From positions 30,891,661 to 30,955,660 of the forward strand of contig OX104127.1 of NCBI GenBank assembly GCA_944470555.2: a stretch of 64,000 nucleotides of DNA, in the 5' to 3' direction. The translations under genes were made by a program, and so were the position numbers. How positions within the stretch are numbered: position 1 is the first letter of the stretch; the number at the start of each line of letters is the position of its first letter. Source of the DNA: Heterobilharzia americana. Its lineage: Eukaryota > Platyhelminthes > Trematoda > Strigeidida > Schistosomatidae. Below, piece by piece: positions 10,991 to 21,890 of the stretch. Below the pieces are notes generated by a model. That model was not told the DNA's origin, ran no database searches, and worked only from the letters and a program-made list of their open reading frames with translations.

Positions 10991-13738
10991 ATGCATATAA
11001 TTAGTTGTTTAGTTATATTGTTTGTCTGTAAGCTGATAGACTCAAATGCTGAAAACGATTTTAATCAAATTGATTCACCCACAATTATTGATACATTGAC
11101 CTTTCCTTTAGTGATAGATGAACTAGATTTACCACCCAGAAATCAACAACTCCCTATCAAAGAGCATCCAAAATATGAAAGTTTACATTCATCAAATGTA
11201 GTCACACAACAAGAAGACAATTCTCGTCAGACTACTCGTAAATCTAGATATCTCGACAAACAGAATGAACAAAGTGAATTTAATTATTCACTTTTTGAAG
11301 TTGGTGAATCTGCCTGTCCAAATGTTTATTGTTATGCAAAACGTCAATCTTTGACTAATGAACTCATGTTCGACTGTAAAACACAATTATCTGAACTTGA
11401 CAATAAGGATACAATGATTGGTTGTCATTTTTGGCGAGTACCATCACCAGGTACAGATACAAATCATCCACTTCAGTCGAAACGACATGGTCAAGGATTT
11501 GATCTACGCATTGTTCTGCAACCGGCTACAGTTGGTGCTGAAGAAGTTTCCAAAACAAATGGAATTAAAAGACTTCGTATTGGCCAGTTAAAACCAGGTA
11601 TACTGGAATGGATTGTTCAGATGGTACGATCAAGTTCGAAGATGACATTGAGTCCGGTTCATTTGACAATATCATTTATTTATTTTAAAAATCTTGGTCG
11701 TAACGACTTAGGCAATCTTCCTACTAAATCACATGTGACACGTTTGAGCTTATGGAATCCTTTCAGTTGGGATGAGGATAGCTTCATACCTTTTATAGAC
11801 CAGAAATCAGAATCTTTAACTGATGGAGTATATACAACAAACATACCACCTTACTTCCGTCTTTCCATATTTTGCGATTATGAAAATCAAAACTCATCAT
11901 TTAAGCGTTTATGGTTCCCATGGAAAAGTTGGCAGCTACGTCTGAGTCACTGCTCAGATCTTTACGTTTGTAGATTGTGGTATGGTAAATACCCTATATG
12001 TGACACGAAATATACCAGTAACAATAATGATATACCCATGAAAACCTTTGTGCCATCATATTTCATCTCACCAAAGTCACTGTTGAATACATCTCACTTC
12101 ACGAGACAAGAGACTGGTATGCAAATTTTATACAACAATCAATGTCAACTTGAACCTGATCAGTCAGATCCTGTCGGTGACTTGAAGTTAGATCATCGTG
12201 GTCATTGCTGGAAAACAGATGCATATAAAGCTGCTTTGGATAGGGGTATGACCAAGACTATTGTGCCGATAGTAGTTACAGTGCCAACAACTCCTTTTAT
12301 CAGTACAACAACTTCAACTGTTCCATTATCCGTCATGACATCAGAAATTGTTGTTTTATCCGCTTCGCAAACAACCACGGAGGCTCCTGTTTCTACTAGT
12401 CCAGCAACAGCTACTACTACGACTGTTACTGCTAATACCAATACTACAACTGCTACCATTACTACTACTTCTACCACTAATACTGCTGGCGAATTGAAAA
12501 CTGATCCCCCCATGTTGTCAAAATCTTCTGCAGATAGCTTAAAGCCAGTGCCTGCTAATTTATTATCTCAAGGTAAAGGTGGACAAGGGATTCTAATGTC
12601 AGAAGTCTTCATTATAGTTTTTCAGATAAAGAGATAAGTAGTGAATCTGCTAAAGACATCTCTGATTTCAAATCAGACTCAAACAATACAAGTAATGCTG
12701 CTATTAATCAAGATAAACCAATCAAAGAGACCTTATCAATTGAACATTTGACCATTGGATTAATTCTACTCGGCATTGTGAATATACTACTACTATTCTG
12801 TTTCATTATGTTAGTATTGTGGATACGACGAAGAACTCGAAAGAACTTAAAACATCAATCCAGCAAATTAAGAGAGTTTGATAAATTTTACCAAGATTTC
12901 ACAGGGATTGATGTTACTGGTAGTAATGGCATTTACGAAACCAGTCAGTATCCATTATTAATATCAAGTATCTCAGGTACCTATCTATCTGAATCGCATC
13001 CAAAATTGAATGTTCGGCATAATTCATTTCCTAATAGTTCTTTATCACGTTCACAGAATTCTGACACATTTTTACCAATCAGAAATAGCAATAATAATAC
13101 TAGTACCAATAGTAACAATTATAACCCTGACAACAGTAATCAAAGTCAGCAGCATTTATTAGGTCGATCAACATCTTACTCAAGTACTGTATGGAATGGA
13201 TCATTAAGAAATGGTTTGAATAAATGTAGTGCTAATGAAAATACGTCAGTATTGAGTAAAATGAATCGTACTCACAGTAAAGATAGGTGGGATTATCCAT
13301 CGAATGGCTTTCCAGCTGAATATAATCATCACACTTCATCAACTCCATATTCAAGTCGACAACAGCTTCAATCCATCAATTCTTATCCATACCGTCGTGA
13401 TGAGATAAATGTTCATCACAACCTTTTATCCTCCGATGCCATCTACATCTTCAACTGCTGTTATCGCAGCTGAAATTATTGCTCAGAAGGAAAGAGAACG
13501 AAAGTGTCTTTATGGCTCTCGAAGCCGTCTACCTAGTGAACAGCCATCTCCAACTCAACGCCATGAAATCAAACGATCACCTACGTCTAGTTACCGAAAG
13601 CATAAGAAAAGATCAATTTCATCTAAACCGCCAGTTGGAGTGAGTCGAAAGCCGCATACATTAGTTTTCGAAGGTGATAATGGGAGTGATAAAAATAAAT
13701 GGCCAGAAAATTTTAAAACATCTTTACATGAATTGTAG
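10991..13738 (+). CDS. Putative single-pass type I membrane protein, family unknown
   Basis: This is the only convincing protein gene in the window. Exon 1 (10991-12572) starts with a signal peptide (about residues 1-20, MHIISCLVILFVCKLIDSNA), followed by a roughly 400-residue ectodomain with scattered Cys (CPNVYCYAK, FDCKTQ, GCHFW, IFCDY, HCSDLYVCRLWYGKYPIC) and N-glycosylation sequons. A Thr-rich, mucin-like stalk follows (about residues 425-505). A 53-nt intron then joins to a transmembrane helix (about 569-594, GLILLGIVNILLLFCFIMLVLWI), an RRRTRKN stop-transfer and a tail of about 300 residues rich in Ser and Asn, ending in a basic segment. Near 13411-13486 the frame changes once. A 1-nt slip gives 897 residues; a 76-nt intron gives 872. 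The architecture suggests a surface receptor or adhesion protein. I recognise no domain, and further upstream exons cannot be excluded. Confidence 0.8.
12573..12625 (+). other. Predicted 53-nt micro-intron
   Basis: The donor is CTCAAG|GTAAAGG and the acceptor is AGTTTTTCAG|ATAAAG. Removing these 53 nt switches reading from the exon 1 frame, which otherwise stops at 12635, to the frame encoding the transmembrane segment. The join reads Ser-Gln-Asp-Lys-Glu-Ile. The upstream part of the second frame is closed by TAA at 12574-12576, so the shift must occur between there and 12635. Very short introns are known in schistosome genes. Confidence 0.75.
13411..13486 (+). other. Frame change in the cytoplasmic tail: 1-nt slip or second short intron
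   Basis: Upstream coding uses one frame to about 13423 and downstream coding (AEIIAQKERERK to the stop at 13738) uses the next. Losing one T of the TTTT run at 13424-13427 restores a plausible continuous tail (NLYPPMPSTSSTAV). Alternatively, a 76-nt intron from GTTCAT (13411) to TTGCTCAG (13486) also restores frame. The acceptor is good but the donor is poor, so I slightly favour an indel, either a sequencing error or a real mutation. Confidence 0.5.
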
Positions 13739-15159
13739 TAATATCTTAATCCTTCGTTTATTAAATGCTTGAGGTAAGAATCTGAATTCCATTGTATTCA
13801 ATATTCACGTGATAACTAGTAACCTATTTTTAAGAAATTAAGATAGCGGTAAAATTAAAGTTTGACTCAGGAATGTTAATTATTTACGATTTTATCTTCA
13901 TTCAACTCATGTCAGTCATGTCAATTTAAAAATAGTTTTCCGTCTGTTAAGAAGATATAATTCGAATTTCCTTCCCATCTCTATAGCATCTCAGCTTCGC
14001 GTAGTCGACGATTGTCAAGTCATGACTTTATTCAGTAAACTTTCACCCACTGCACAAAAATTCCTTAAATACAATGGATTTGTGTATGTATAGTCGAGTC
14101 CTAATCTAACGTAGATTTTCCGTAGCATAAACCTCATGAAAATAGTATACTAGTGCTTTGTGTTTTCTCTTGAGTTTCATACTCAATAATGAGTTTTACT
14201 GTCAACAGTTCCTTCGCCATGAGGCAAAACTGTGAGTTTTGTGGTATGGAATAAAGTTTTAATGCAATTTTTTCCAATGAAAGCCTACAGAATAGAAATA
14301 TTCCTTGCCCATCGTCAGAGTGATAATAAAAATCCCCTGTACTTAACGCTGAAATTTCCCTTAAACTTTCACTCTTTATTTCACCAAGTTCCTAGATGAT
14401 TTCCCTTGGCTTCGATATACCGGGTGTTTACCCACAGTGAATGATACTTTTAAATATTACTGTCAATATTTTATTTAATTTAGTAAACATATCTGATTCC
14501 AGATTACAAACAAGCCATGTGACACGTTTTGGCTAAAAGTAATTCATAGTTTAGTAGCGCTTTAATGTTGGTATCATACCCACTCAACATCATAGAACAA
14601 AGTGAATGGAGATAGGAGGCATTCGCGGCATTTTATTGAAATCTAATCAAAACATATTCTATGTACAATTAAAATGATTCGCTGCGTCTTTTTGTTAATC
14701 TATGCTTTTAATTAATCGGTGATTATGAAAAAAAGGACACCAAGACAACATCAACGCTAACTACGCATGACTGGATTTGAGGGGAATAAAAAGCACAAAA
14801 AGAGCTCCACACAGTTTAAAATACAAAATTCTATATTCTGAGATTGTCTCAGCTGTAGAATGATAGGTCGTGTTGTTTTGTTAAATAATATATGATAAAT
14901 TAACATATACGTCTTAGTTTTAGTGCAAACCAATTTTGTAATTGAATATACCTCGCTTATAGTTAATTAAAAATAGGAAAATAGATAAAAAGGACACTGT
15001 GCTGTCATTTTCAGTTAACTGCAGATCAGAAAATAGGAACTTTGATATCAATGAGATGCTTATGCAAATCTCTGAAGTTGAAGACAAGCCCTTTTCATGC
15101 GCACTGACAAGCATGAGTATTGAAGATTGACTACTACTTTCTAAAATTAACATATCCTT
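13739..15159. other. 3' flank and non-coding DNA
   Basis: It contains the presumptive 3' untranslated region and then AT-rich sequence with no recognisable gene or repeat. A 77-codon - strand frame at 14920-15153 shows no domain resemblance. Confidence 0.35.
14250..14255 (+). terminator. Candidate polyadenylation signal
   Basis: AATAAA lies about 510 bp after the stop codon of the membrane-protein gene. It is one of the first canonical signals downstream, so it is plausible but unproven. Confidence 0.3.
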
Positions 15160-15620
15160 GATATCGAGTGATGGTTGGAGGTGAAATGAAAATCTGGGTA
15201 GCGTTAGGACTCCAACAATTGGCTTCCAGGTTACCGGAAGAGTGGTTTACCAACTGAGGTAAGAGACCTAACAGCTGGTCAAATCTTAGTTTCGTTCACC
15301 AAAGGTTTTGCCTAACTGTCATAGGAATTCGGCGTGTGTAACTGTTCGTTCTTCGTATTCACACTGGCAGTTCAGTCAGAACTTCTCATCATAATCGGAA
15401 TCCAGCATATTTAAAGATAAGGTGGACTATACCGACTATTGGTTTGACTATTTGAAATAACTATGGTTTTGTAGAGTTGTATTATTCACCCCAAAGGATG
15501 ATCGAAGGTAAAATGAAGACCTGGGTGTCAACATGATTGACATCATGCCAAAACCCTGTATCAGGAATACAAGTTCTCCAAAACACAACCATTTCAGATA
15601 GTCAAAACGATAACTGAAGT
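15160..15620. repeat. Two diverged family B short-retroposon pieces
   Basis: GTTGGAGGTGAAATGAAAAT (15173) and GATCGAAGGTAAAATGAAGA (15499) are reverse-strand forms of the TTTCATTTCACCTTTAACCACC module seen at 19070. The second piece ends with CCATTTCAGATAGTCAAAACG, matching the TATCTCAGATAGTC module. No intact B box is present. The pieces are rearranged and old. Confidence 0.45.
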
Positions 15621-15969
15621 ATTCATATTGCTGACAGTGTTTGACATGCTTTGTAATTATTTACTGATTCACTACATCTTGTTCACTCAGTTGATTGCAT
15701 AACCACCTAACTATAACTTCAGCCAGGTTATTACTTCCATGACTTCAAGATACATAAAGTTAACTTTGTGCGTAGTCAAACACTCTTGAGTCTTAAACTG
15801 TAACTTTTGGGCCTTCACTACTACCTCGCAATACTTTTCCATCCAATCTGACGGTACCCATTAAATTTCAACCCTTTGATAACTACTAAGAACGTCTAAT
15901 TACCGCATTATCCACTTCCAAACAGTCAAAACGTTACCCCCCAACCGTTATTGTTATGCTTTTAAACAT

Positions 15970-16440
15970 ATGCTAGATGGCTGACAGCGATTAGAAGAAA
16001 GCCATAGACCTAGGTTTCTGGCCCTTTGACACCCGTTCCCAGGCTGTATCTGTAACCCAGAGGGGACTGTTGTTCTCTGAGGGTTTCAAATCAGAACCAC
16101 CCCATGCTCTAGTCACTGACGTTAATAGTGAACTGCCCAGACTGTGATGACCTATCGTAGGGTGGGATCAGATACACTGATTAGTCACTAGGTGTCAACT
16201 AACTTCATATAGCTCTATGCAAGATCAGTTGCAGCCTAAATAGATCCCGGTCAACATCTTTAACTACAGCGCTGAGTGATGTTTCAAATCTCCCAGAGAA
16301 CACTTCTCTTTAGGTTCTAGATATACCATCAAGCGGGAAAATTTGCCAAGCAGGATTTCTTACTGACTACCTACAACCATCTAACATCAACCAAAGTGTA
16401 ACATGGTGCTGTCTTCTAGCTTAATGGTCACACTGCCAAA
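15970..16440. repeat. Probable dispersed repeat, locally GC-richer
   Basis: Base composition and texture differ from the flanks, with phrases such as CCATAGACCTAGG and ACCCAGAGGGGACTGTTG. It resembles a decayed transposon 3' region, but I find no coding motif or second copy in this window to prove it. Confidence 0.25.
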
Positions 16441-17984
16441 TGACCGATATAATTCGATCAACACTTAGGACTGGAAGAAATGAAATTGGTTATTCTACAT
16501 TGACCAATCAAAGTACTTTTCATTTATCACTTGAACATCTGAAAAGTCCTATCAGCCATGAGGAGTAGTGGATAATATCTGTCACCAACTGAAACCTATT
16601 CAAGGAATCAGTGTTATGTTCTAAGATGTTAACCAAGGTGATAGGATGGCAGTCCTATAATGAACAGTAAAAACATACATAAATTGTACTTGTGAAATAT
16701 TAATGAAATTCAAGTTTTTTCTAGTTCTCAGGTATGCCTTGTTGTAGATTGTCACCAGTAAGAAATAAATAGCTCAAGTTCATTATTTAAGAAATGTTTT
16801 TTGTTCGCACCACTGCTTAAGGCATAAGGTTTACTGGCCCTTAATGTTACATATCTCTTCAAGTAGTCACAAACTAGTGTGAATCATTTATTTCAGTGTC
16901 ATTGTAGTAGAAAATGCTGATTTTTTTAATCAGTACCTTCATAACTCATTGACAATATTCCTCACTTCAGTCATAGGTGGCGTGGGTATGAGTTTTACGG
17001 GCAGCAACAGTTCTGTATTCGACTGGCTATCTATGGACAAACATGAAGCTCAGATTTAGAGCTCTCATTCAAATATTTCCAGTCATCTAACACTGCAGTT
17101 TTCAAGAACAGTGCATGACTTTCATTCTATGTCATTCTCTTGAACTATTTTCTATTCCATACAGAATCGAATTTTTTCAAGGATACAAATCTAGTATATT
17201 TGGTGAGCATTCGATGATGAGCTGAACCGTTTTAACGATTTCCTAATGTGTGTTGCTGTCTTAGTGACTAAGTTTTCACATCTAACCACCTCTTTTCATT
17301 TGGAAACGTCCACATGTTTACTGTGCACCTTTATTTCAAATGTCAAAGCGTTCCATCCGAATCATTTTGAAGACTTCAATCTACACATACTTGTTTTTAT
17401 CCTACAAAAAAAGAAACGTGGGGTGCCAAAGCAAAAATCACAGATATACGTGACTAATCTCCGCATGTTTTTGTACGCTTTGTGACCAAGACAACCTCAG
17501 ACTGACTAACCACAGTTTGCTGAATTCTACTATGAGTAGTCATTTTCTTCATTTACCTGAGGCTGCGCTAACGCGAATTAAAGAGTACGGATATTTTCTT
17601 CATATCTTCAGGGAAAATTTGAAATGTAGAGTCGCCCTAAACTCAATCCTTAGATATAAGTGTACTCATTTGTGTTGTACACCACTAATCCTTCTTTCTT
17701 CAATGATATTCTGTGACTATTTTGCACGTCGAAAGATAACCGGAAGCTATGATCAAAAGCTTTATGGATGATATCTCACGGTCACTTGAAATAATCCCTA
17801 GGAATTCTTCGGCAACAGCATCTTTCAGTAGCTTAGATTACACTTCAGCAATGTGTTTCGGCTCTCTTCTGAGATCAGGAAAAATGTTGTTATGATAAAA
17901 CTCCCAGCCTGAAGAATAAAAAACGTTTTCAACCAAAGGAGGTAAATAGGTCAACAAACTAATAAATTTGTCATGCTGATATTC
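16441..17984. other. Non-coding stretch
   Basis: No gene is supported. Frames at 17246-17485 and 17517-17771 (79 and 84 codons) have no start context, domain or splice arrangement that would distinguish them from chance. Confidence 0.35.
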
Positions 17985-18170
17985 ATCATGGACTGTCATC
18001 AGTTTAAGAACCATTGAAAACCTGATAGCACTTGACAGCCGTTTCGTCCTAGTGTTGGACTATTCAGCAGTGTACAGCCATAACCCCATCAGGGTTAGAA
18101 ACCACGATATTCAGGTTCCACGGCCAGTACGTTACCATTTAGCCACTGAGTCAGAATCCTGAGGTTCACA
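17985..18170 (-). repeat. Family A hammerhead short retroposon
   Basis: On the - strand the order is a tRNA-like head (AGTGGCTAAATGGTAACG with a B-box relic), then a hammerhead-like fold at about 18028-18076: CACTG, CTGAATAGTCC, AACACTAGGACGAAACGGCTGTC, AAGTGC. Stem II (GTCC/GGAC), GAAA and the cleavage triplet GTC are intact. Core G8 is changed to U, so cleavage is probably lost. The tail GAACCATTGAAAACC is typical of the family. Confidence 0.65.
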
Positions 18171-18620
18171 TTCCCCACTTCTATCAGTTGATGATGTAAC
18201 CTGATCCTCGGGCAATACCAGTGTTGAGTAACTGTCTTCACGTCCGAATTAGCTGACACCCCCCGTCATGAATTCTCATTTAAGCTTCAGAAATTTTTTC
18301 TCGAATCAAGTCACTGGTGATCACTACAGTAAATCAGTTTGAAGGTTTGTGGGGATTCACTGATTGATTTTCGGCTGACATCCATGATGGGCTTAAATCA
18401 GTTAGAAAACCCCTGTAAATTAGGGGAGGACTGACTGAGTCATGGGTACGCACTGCTGAAGAGTCCTATATTAAGACAGAACAACTGTCTAGTGCTCCCA
18501 GACTACCAGTGGTTCTCGGACTTATGTTATTCCATGATGAAAATCAACCCTAAATCAATAAATAAGAACCCACAGACCTCCAAACTAAATAAATTTTTAC
18601 TGAATTAGGTGATATGCATG
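18171..18620 (+). repeat. Family A body and partial + strand copy with decayed hammerhead
   Basis: After a body shared with 35482-35620 and 57500-57690 (ACTGTCCTCACG, CACGACTTCTCATT, TCACTGGTGATCAC), a + strand copy at 18430-18610 has CACTGCTGAAGAGTCC followed by AAGACAGAAC and ACTGTCTAGTGC. The first core is intact (CUGAAGA), but GAAA is replaced (CAGAAC), so it is inactive. With the - copy it forms an inverted composite of about 0.6 kb resembling that at 57312-57895. Confidence 0.55.
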
Positions 18621-18716
18621 AAGTATTTACATAATTAACAAGTCAGCATACCAGGAAATAAGAAGCTTGAGGAAAATACACTAGGTGACCGGATCCATGA
18701 ATTAAAAATATGCATG

Positions 18717-18815
18717 GTGATAACTGAACGTAGAATGAAAATTTGGACCTCTGCAGATTCGAACCAGCGACTACTGGGGTTCCGACTCTATGCTCTACGA
18801 AGTCCAACTGCTGAA
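18717..18815 (-). repeat. Family B short retroposon fragment
   Basis: GTAGAATGAAAATTTGGAC and GATTCGAACCAGCGAC are the reverse-strand forms of the family B tail and B box (TCGCTGGTTCGAATC). It is partial. Confidence 0.5.
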
Positions 18816-18959
18816 CACATTTTTACTTTACTTCAACCACTATATGTTTCGCCGACTACCATGTGAATTGGTGACGCGTTACTACCACTTGATCGTATTC
18901 ACACTGATTGCCTAGTCAGGACTTCTCATCCAAATCCAAATCTAACTGAATCAGAGAGG

Positions 18960-19150
18960 GGAGCATCATATTGATTATCATTTGACTATCTGAGATAGTG
19001 GCCGTGTTTTGACAGACAAGTATTCCTACTGGGTGAATCACTGGTTCGAATCCGACCATGGTCCAAATTTTCATTTCACCTTTAACCACCAGCCAGTATC
19101 AACACCAGTCTGCCAAACCACAGCTATCTCAGATGGTCAAAATGGTAATT
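18960..19150 (+). repeat. Family B short retroposon, best copy
   Basis: It begins with TGACTATCTGAGATAGTGG, continues with an A-box-like stretch and a canonical B box GGTTCGAATCC (about 19043-19053), then TTTTCATTTCACCTTTAACC and CCACAGCTATCTCAGATGGTC. The ends are inverted forms of each other (CTATCTGAGATAG and CTATCTCAGATGG). A tRNA-derived, pol III-type origin is inferred. Confidence 0.6.
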
Positions 19151-19649
19151 AAAAACATGTCTCGCAAGTAACTGTATGAGATGGTCGGGCGGCGATCAGG
19201 ACATTTCTCATTCATCTCAGTCAGTCTTCATTCACAAATCTGACTGCTCTAGTGCAGTAAATAAAATTAGACTCAAGACATCTGAATGGAAACTTAGTGG
19301 TTTGATCAGGTAGAGAGAAGTGAAAATCACAAATGAGCTTAATTCGGACCCAATGAAGATGACTGTATCAGCTGCGCAATATTATCTTTCATCACTTTCT
19401 TAATCAAATGTTGCACAAGCAGAGCTTATGACCTCAAGAGATATCGATGAAGGTGCACGGGATTATAAGATTTTTATCAACATCTTCTTAGCATTTCTTG
19501 AAGTTTACTATATTGGTTTGTAGTTCTACGACTTTGCCAGTGCAGCTGGACTCAGGCAGTGCTAACTGCAAGTGTAATTCAGCTATCAGATTATTTCAAA
19601 CTGAGACAATATTTTAATGTTGTTGCTTGTATTATCCCGTCATTGGGTG

Positions 19650-19905
19650 AACTGAAGTGGTCGGTCTCTATTGGCATATGGACTTCTACCCCGATGCCTC
19701 GGTACTTCCTGTGTTTTAATTACATATTAATGATGGATAGTTGCTAGCAGTGAAATCTAGGAAGCTCGTTTCGTGTTATTTGGGACTCGTCAACTAGATA
19801 TACCCGCCTCTCAGTGAGTGATGTTATTCCCACTAGGACTCGACCTCGGAACCGATCACTTTAAACGCCAGAGCGTAATCCACTAGACCACTTTTTGTGC
19901 GACGG
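19650..19905 (-). repeat. Sm-alpha-like repeat (-) with decayed hammerhead
   Basis: On the - strand: tRNA-like head (GTCTAGTGGATTACGC), B-box-like GGTCGAGTCC, then the hammerhead region at about 19748-19803 (TAGTTGACGAGTCCC, AAATAACACGAAACGAGC, TTCCTAGATTTCACTGC), then a tail with AAGTACCGAGGCATCGGGG and CCATATGCC. The core reads UUGACGA, so C3 is U, and stem II pairing is weakened. Probably inactive. It forms an inverted pair with the + copy at 19925. Confidence 0.7.
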
Positions 19906-19924
19906 GTATAGTTTGTTGCTTGTT

Positions 19925-20090
19925 CACAGTACTAATGGATAACGCTGTGGCGTTTAAGGTGGTCAGTCCCAAGTTCGAGTCCAAGAGCGAATAATATCGC
20001 TCACTGAAATGCAGGTGCATCCATCTGATGAGTCCGAAACAGTGCAAAACGAGAGTCCTGGATTCCACTGCTAACCACTGTCCATCAATA
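19925..20090 (+). repeat. Sm-alpha-like repeat (+) with partly intact hammerhead
   Basis: An A-box-like stretch (TAATGGATAACGCTGTGG), a B box AGTTCGAGTCC (19972-19982), then CUGAUGA intact at 20025-20031. The second core is CAAAAC instead of CGAAAC (G12 to A), and the distal stem II strand is GTGC rather than GGAC. The sequence then continues GAGAGTCCTGGATTCCACTGCTA. The G12 change should abolish cleavage. Confidence 0.75.
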
Positions 20091-21060
20091 GTACGTGAGA
20101 CAATATTTGTTCAACTTCCGTAGTTCTTAAATTCCCGCAGTGAATGAATTTTATATTCAAATCACATGACGCGCTAACGGGTGTCGGTTTATGCAAGCGA
20201 GATACGTTTAATTAGCCCATGTTTTGAAGAGTTAATTTGTTTTAATGAAAGTAAAAAGAAGTACGCAAACTGCTGAGCACTTTATACAGTTTATCCTTTC
20301 ACTATACTAACATCCAGGTTACCATTGGTTATGCAAATAAACATATGAAATCTTTATTAATCTGTTGTTGCATCTGTTATACAAAGTTAATGAATACCTT
20401 TGTTGATAAATCAATACTTTGAGAGCTTTTTTCTTGTGTTTCAACTTAATTCCGTATCTTGTTTCCCCAAAACATAAAATGAGTGGGATATATTTAGTTG
20501 TTTATTCTACTGGAATTTATGAGCACTAAATATGCCGCTGTTAGGATACTTCGATTTTGTATGCAATAAAGACATATGGAGCTTTTCTACTGACTGTATC
20601 AAATAGTGAAACCTTACTGAAAGGTGCTAATGACATTTACGAAAAAGTTCTATTTTCCAACCTTTGTACTTTTAGCAAAAGGTTAAGGTCATTCAAACCA
20701 CTTGTCTGGAAAAACGAACAGTATATCTGTGGGCATACTGTGAAGCATTTGCTGTTCTTAAAATTTATTCTTGAACTGACCAAAAGTTGTTTTGTCTGTA
20801 CTAGAATTTACTAGTTAGATACCTGATGTCCATCTAATTATGCGTAGTCTGAGAACATCTATTGTTGTTAATCCATTTAGAATTATTTGGGGAAGAACCT
20901 GTATCAGCAGTCCATTTATGTATTTGAACGGTTCAAGCGATCGTCAGCTTGTTCATCAGTAAGATTCAGTAAGCGATTCAAAACAGTTTAAAAGATCTAA
21001 AAACCAAGTTCCTTTGGTTTTCATCAACATTGAGCAAACCAAGTCTAGCATGAAGACAGA
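20091..21060. other. Non-coding stretch
   Basis: No recognisable gene or repeat. An 85-codon frame at 20557-20814 has no motif support. Confidence 0.35.
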
Positions 21061-21280
21061 CACTCAACTATGACGTCAGATGAAGGTCTAGACTGGCAAA
21101 ACTGGATATTTTGTGTTCGATCCCCGGCGGAGTCTTGGATGTAGACTGCTGAAGAGTCTCCTATCGGGACGAAACAACTGTCCCATGGTCCGAGTTTCCA
21201 GTTGTTCTCTAAATTATGGTATTAGCTGGTGACAAATACCGACTTGAAAACAATAAATCCCCATAAACCCCCCAATTGAA
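21061..21280 (+). repeat. Family A retroposon with the best-preserved hammerhead core
   Basis: A B-box-like GTGTTCGATCCC (about 21114-21125) is followed by CUGAAGA (21149-21155), stem II GTCTC/GGGAC with a 5-nt loop (21156-21170), GAAA (21171-21174), a 3-bp stem III (ACA/UGU, loop AC) and a GTC cleavage triplet (21180-21182). All conserved core positions are present. Stem I, normally CACUG/CAGUG in this family, is disrupted by extra C bases after the cleavage site. The tail CCCCATAAACCCCCCAATTGAA follows at about 21261-21283. Confidence 0.7.
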
Positions 21281-21689
21281 TTTGTTGTCACACTAGCCTG
21301 TATATAATCTGACAATATTGATACTGAGGATTTGTGATGTGGAATTTGTAGCCTTAATACTAGTTTGTCGATAATCCCTCAAGTATTAGATAATGTTTTA
21401 TTCAAATTTTCCTGTCTTCTGGGGCTTATCACTTCAGAAGTCGTTCATAGTGGCTACACAAAGAAATACGAGAACTGCAGTAATTTACGTGAGTTCAAAA
21501 TATTGAAAAGAATTTTTAGTGTAAACGTTTCGTCGGTTAGAAGTGAACTGTTGTTTCGGAGAAACATAAAATCTTAACTTGATTCATTCAGCAGTTTAAG
21601 CATAAACTGAATCGGCAGAGTAGTTTGACTTCGACTTCCTAAAAGTCGTCTTGAACGTGGATTACACGTAGGCCTCTGCACTATCTAGC

Positions 21690-21890
21690 TGCCCAACTTG
21701 CTATCCACTGGGTCGGAATCCAATGGTCACCATTTCTGTCAGGTTGTGATATAGCTTGATCTTCAGCCAATGCCATCGTTGAGTATTTGTCCCCATGTCC
21801 AAGTTGATTTTCCTCACCGTTCACGACTTCTCTTTACAACTTCTGGAAATCCCATTCTATGCCAGTCACAAACGAGTTCTGAAAGCTGGA
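21690..21890 (-). repeat. Family A body fragment
   Basis: CACTGGGTCGGAATCCAATGG (21706) and TTGAGTATTTGTCCCCATGT match the tRNA-like start and upstream body seen at 35465-35560, in the same orientation. The hammerhead part is missing. Confidence 0.45.

Noticed and set aside
12202..12513. 103-codon Val-rich - strand frame
   Set aside because: It is the antisense of the Thr-rich stalk (ACT/ACA repeats read as Val) of the + strand gene.
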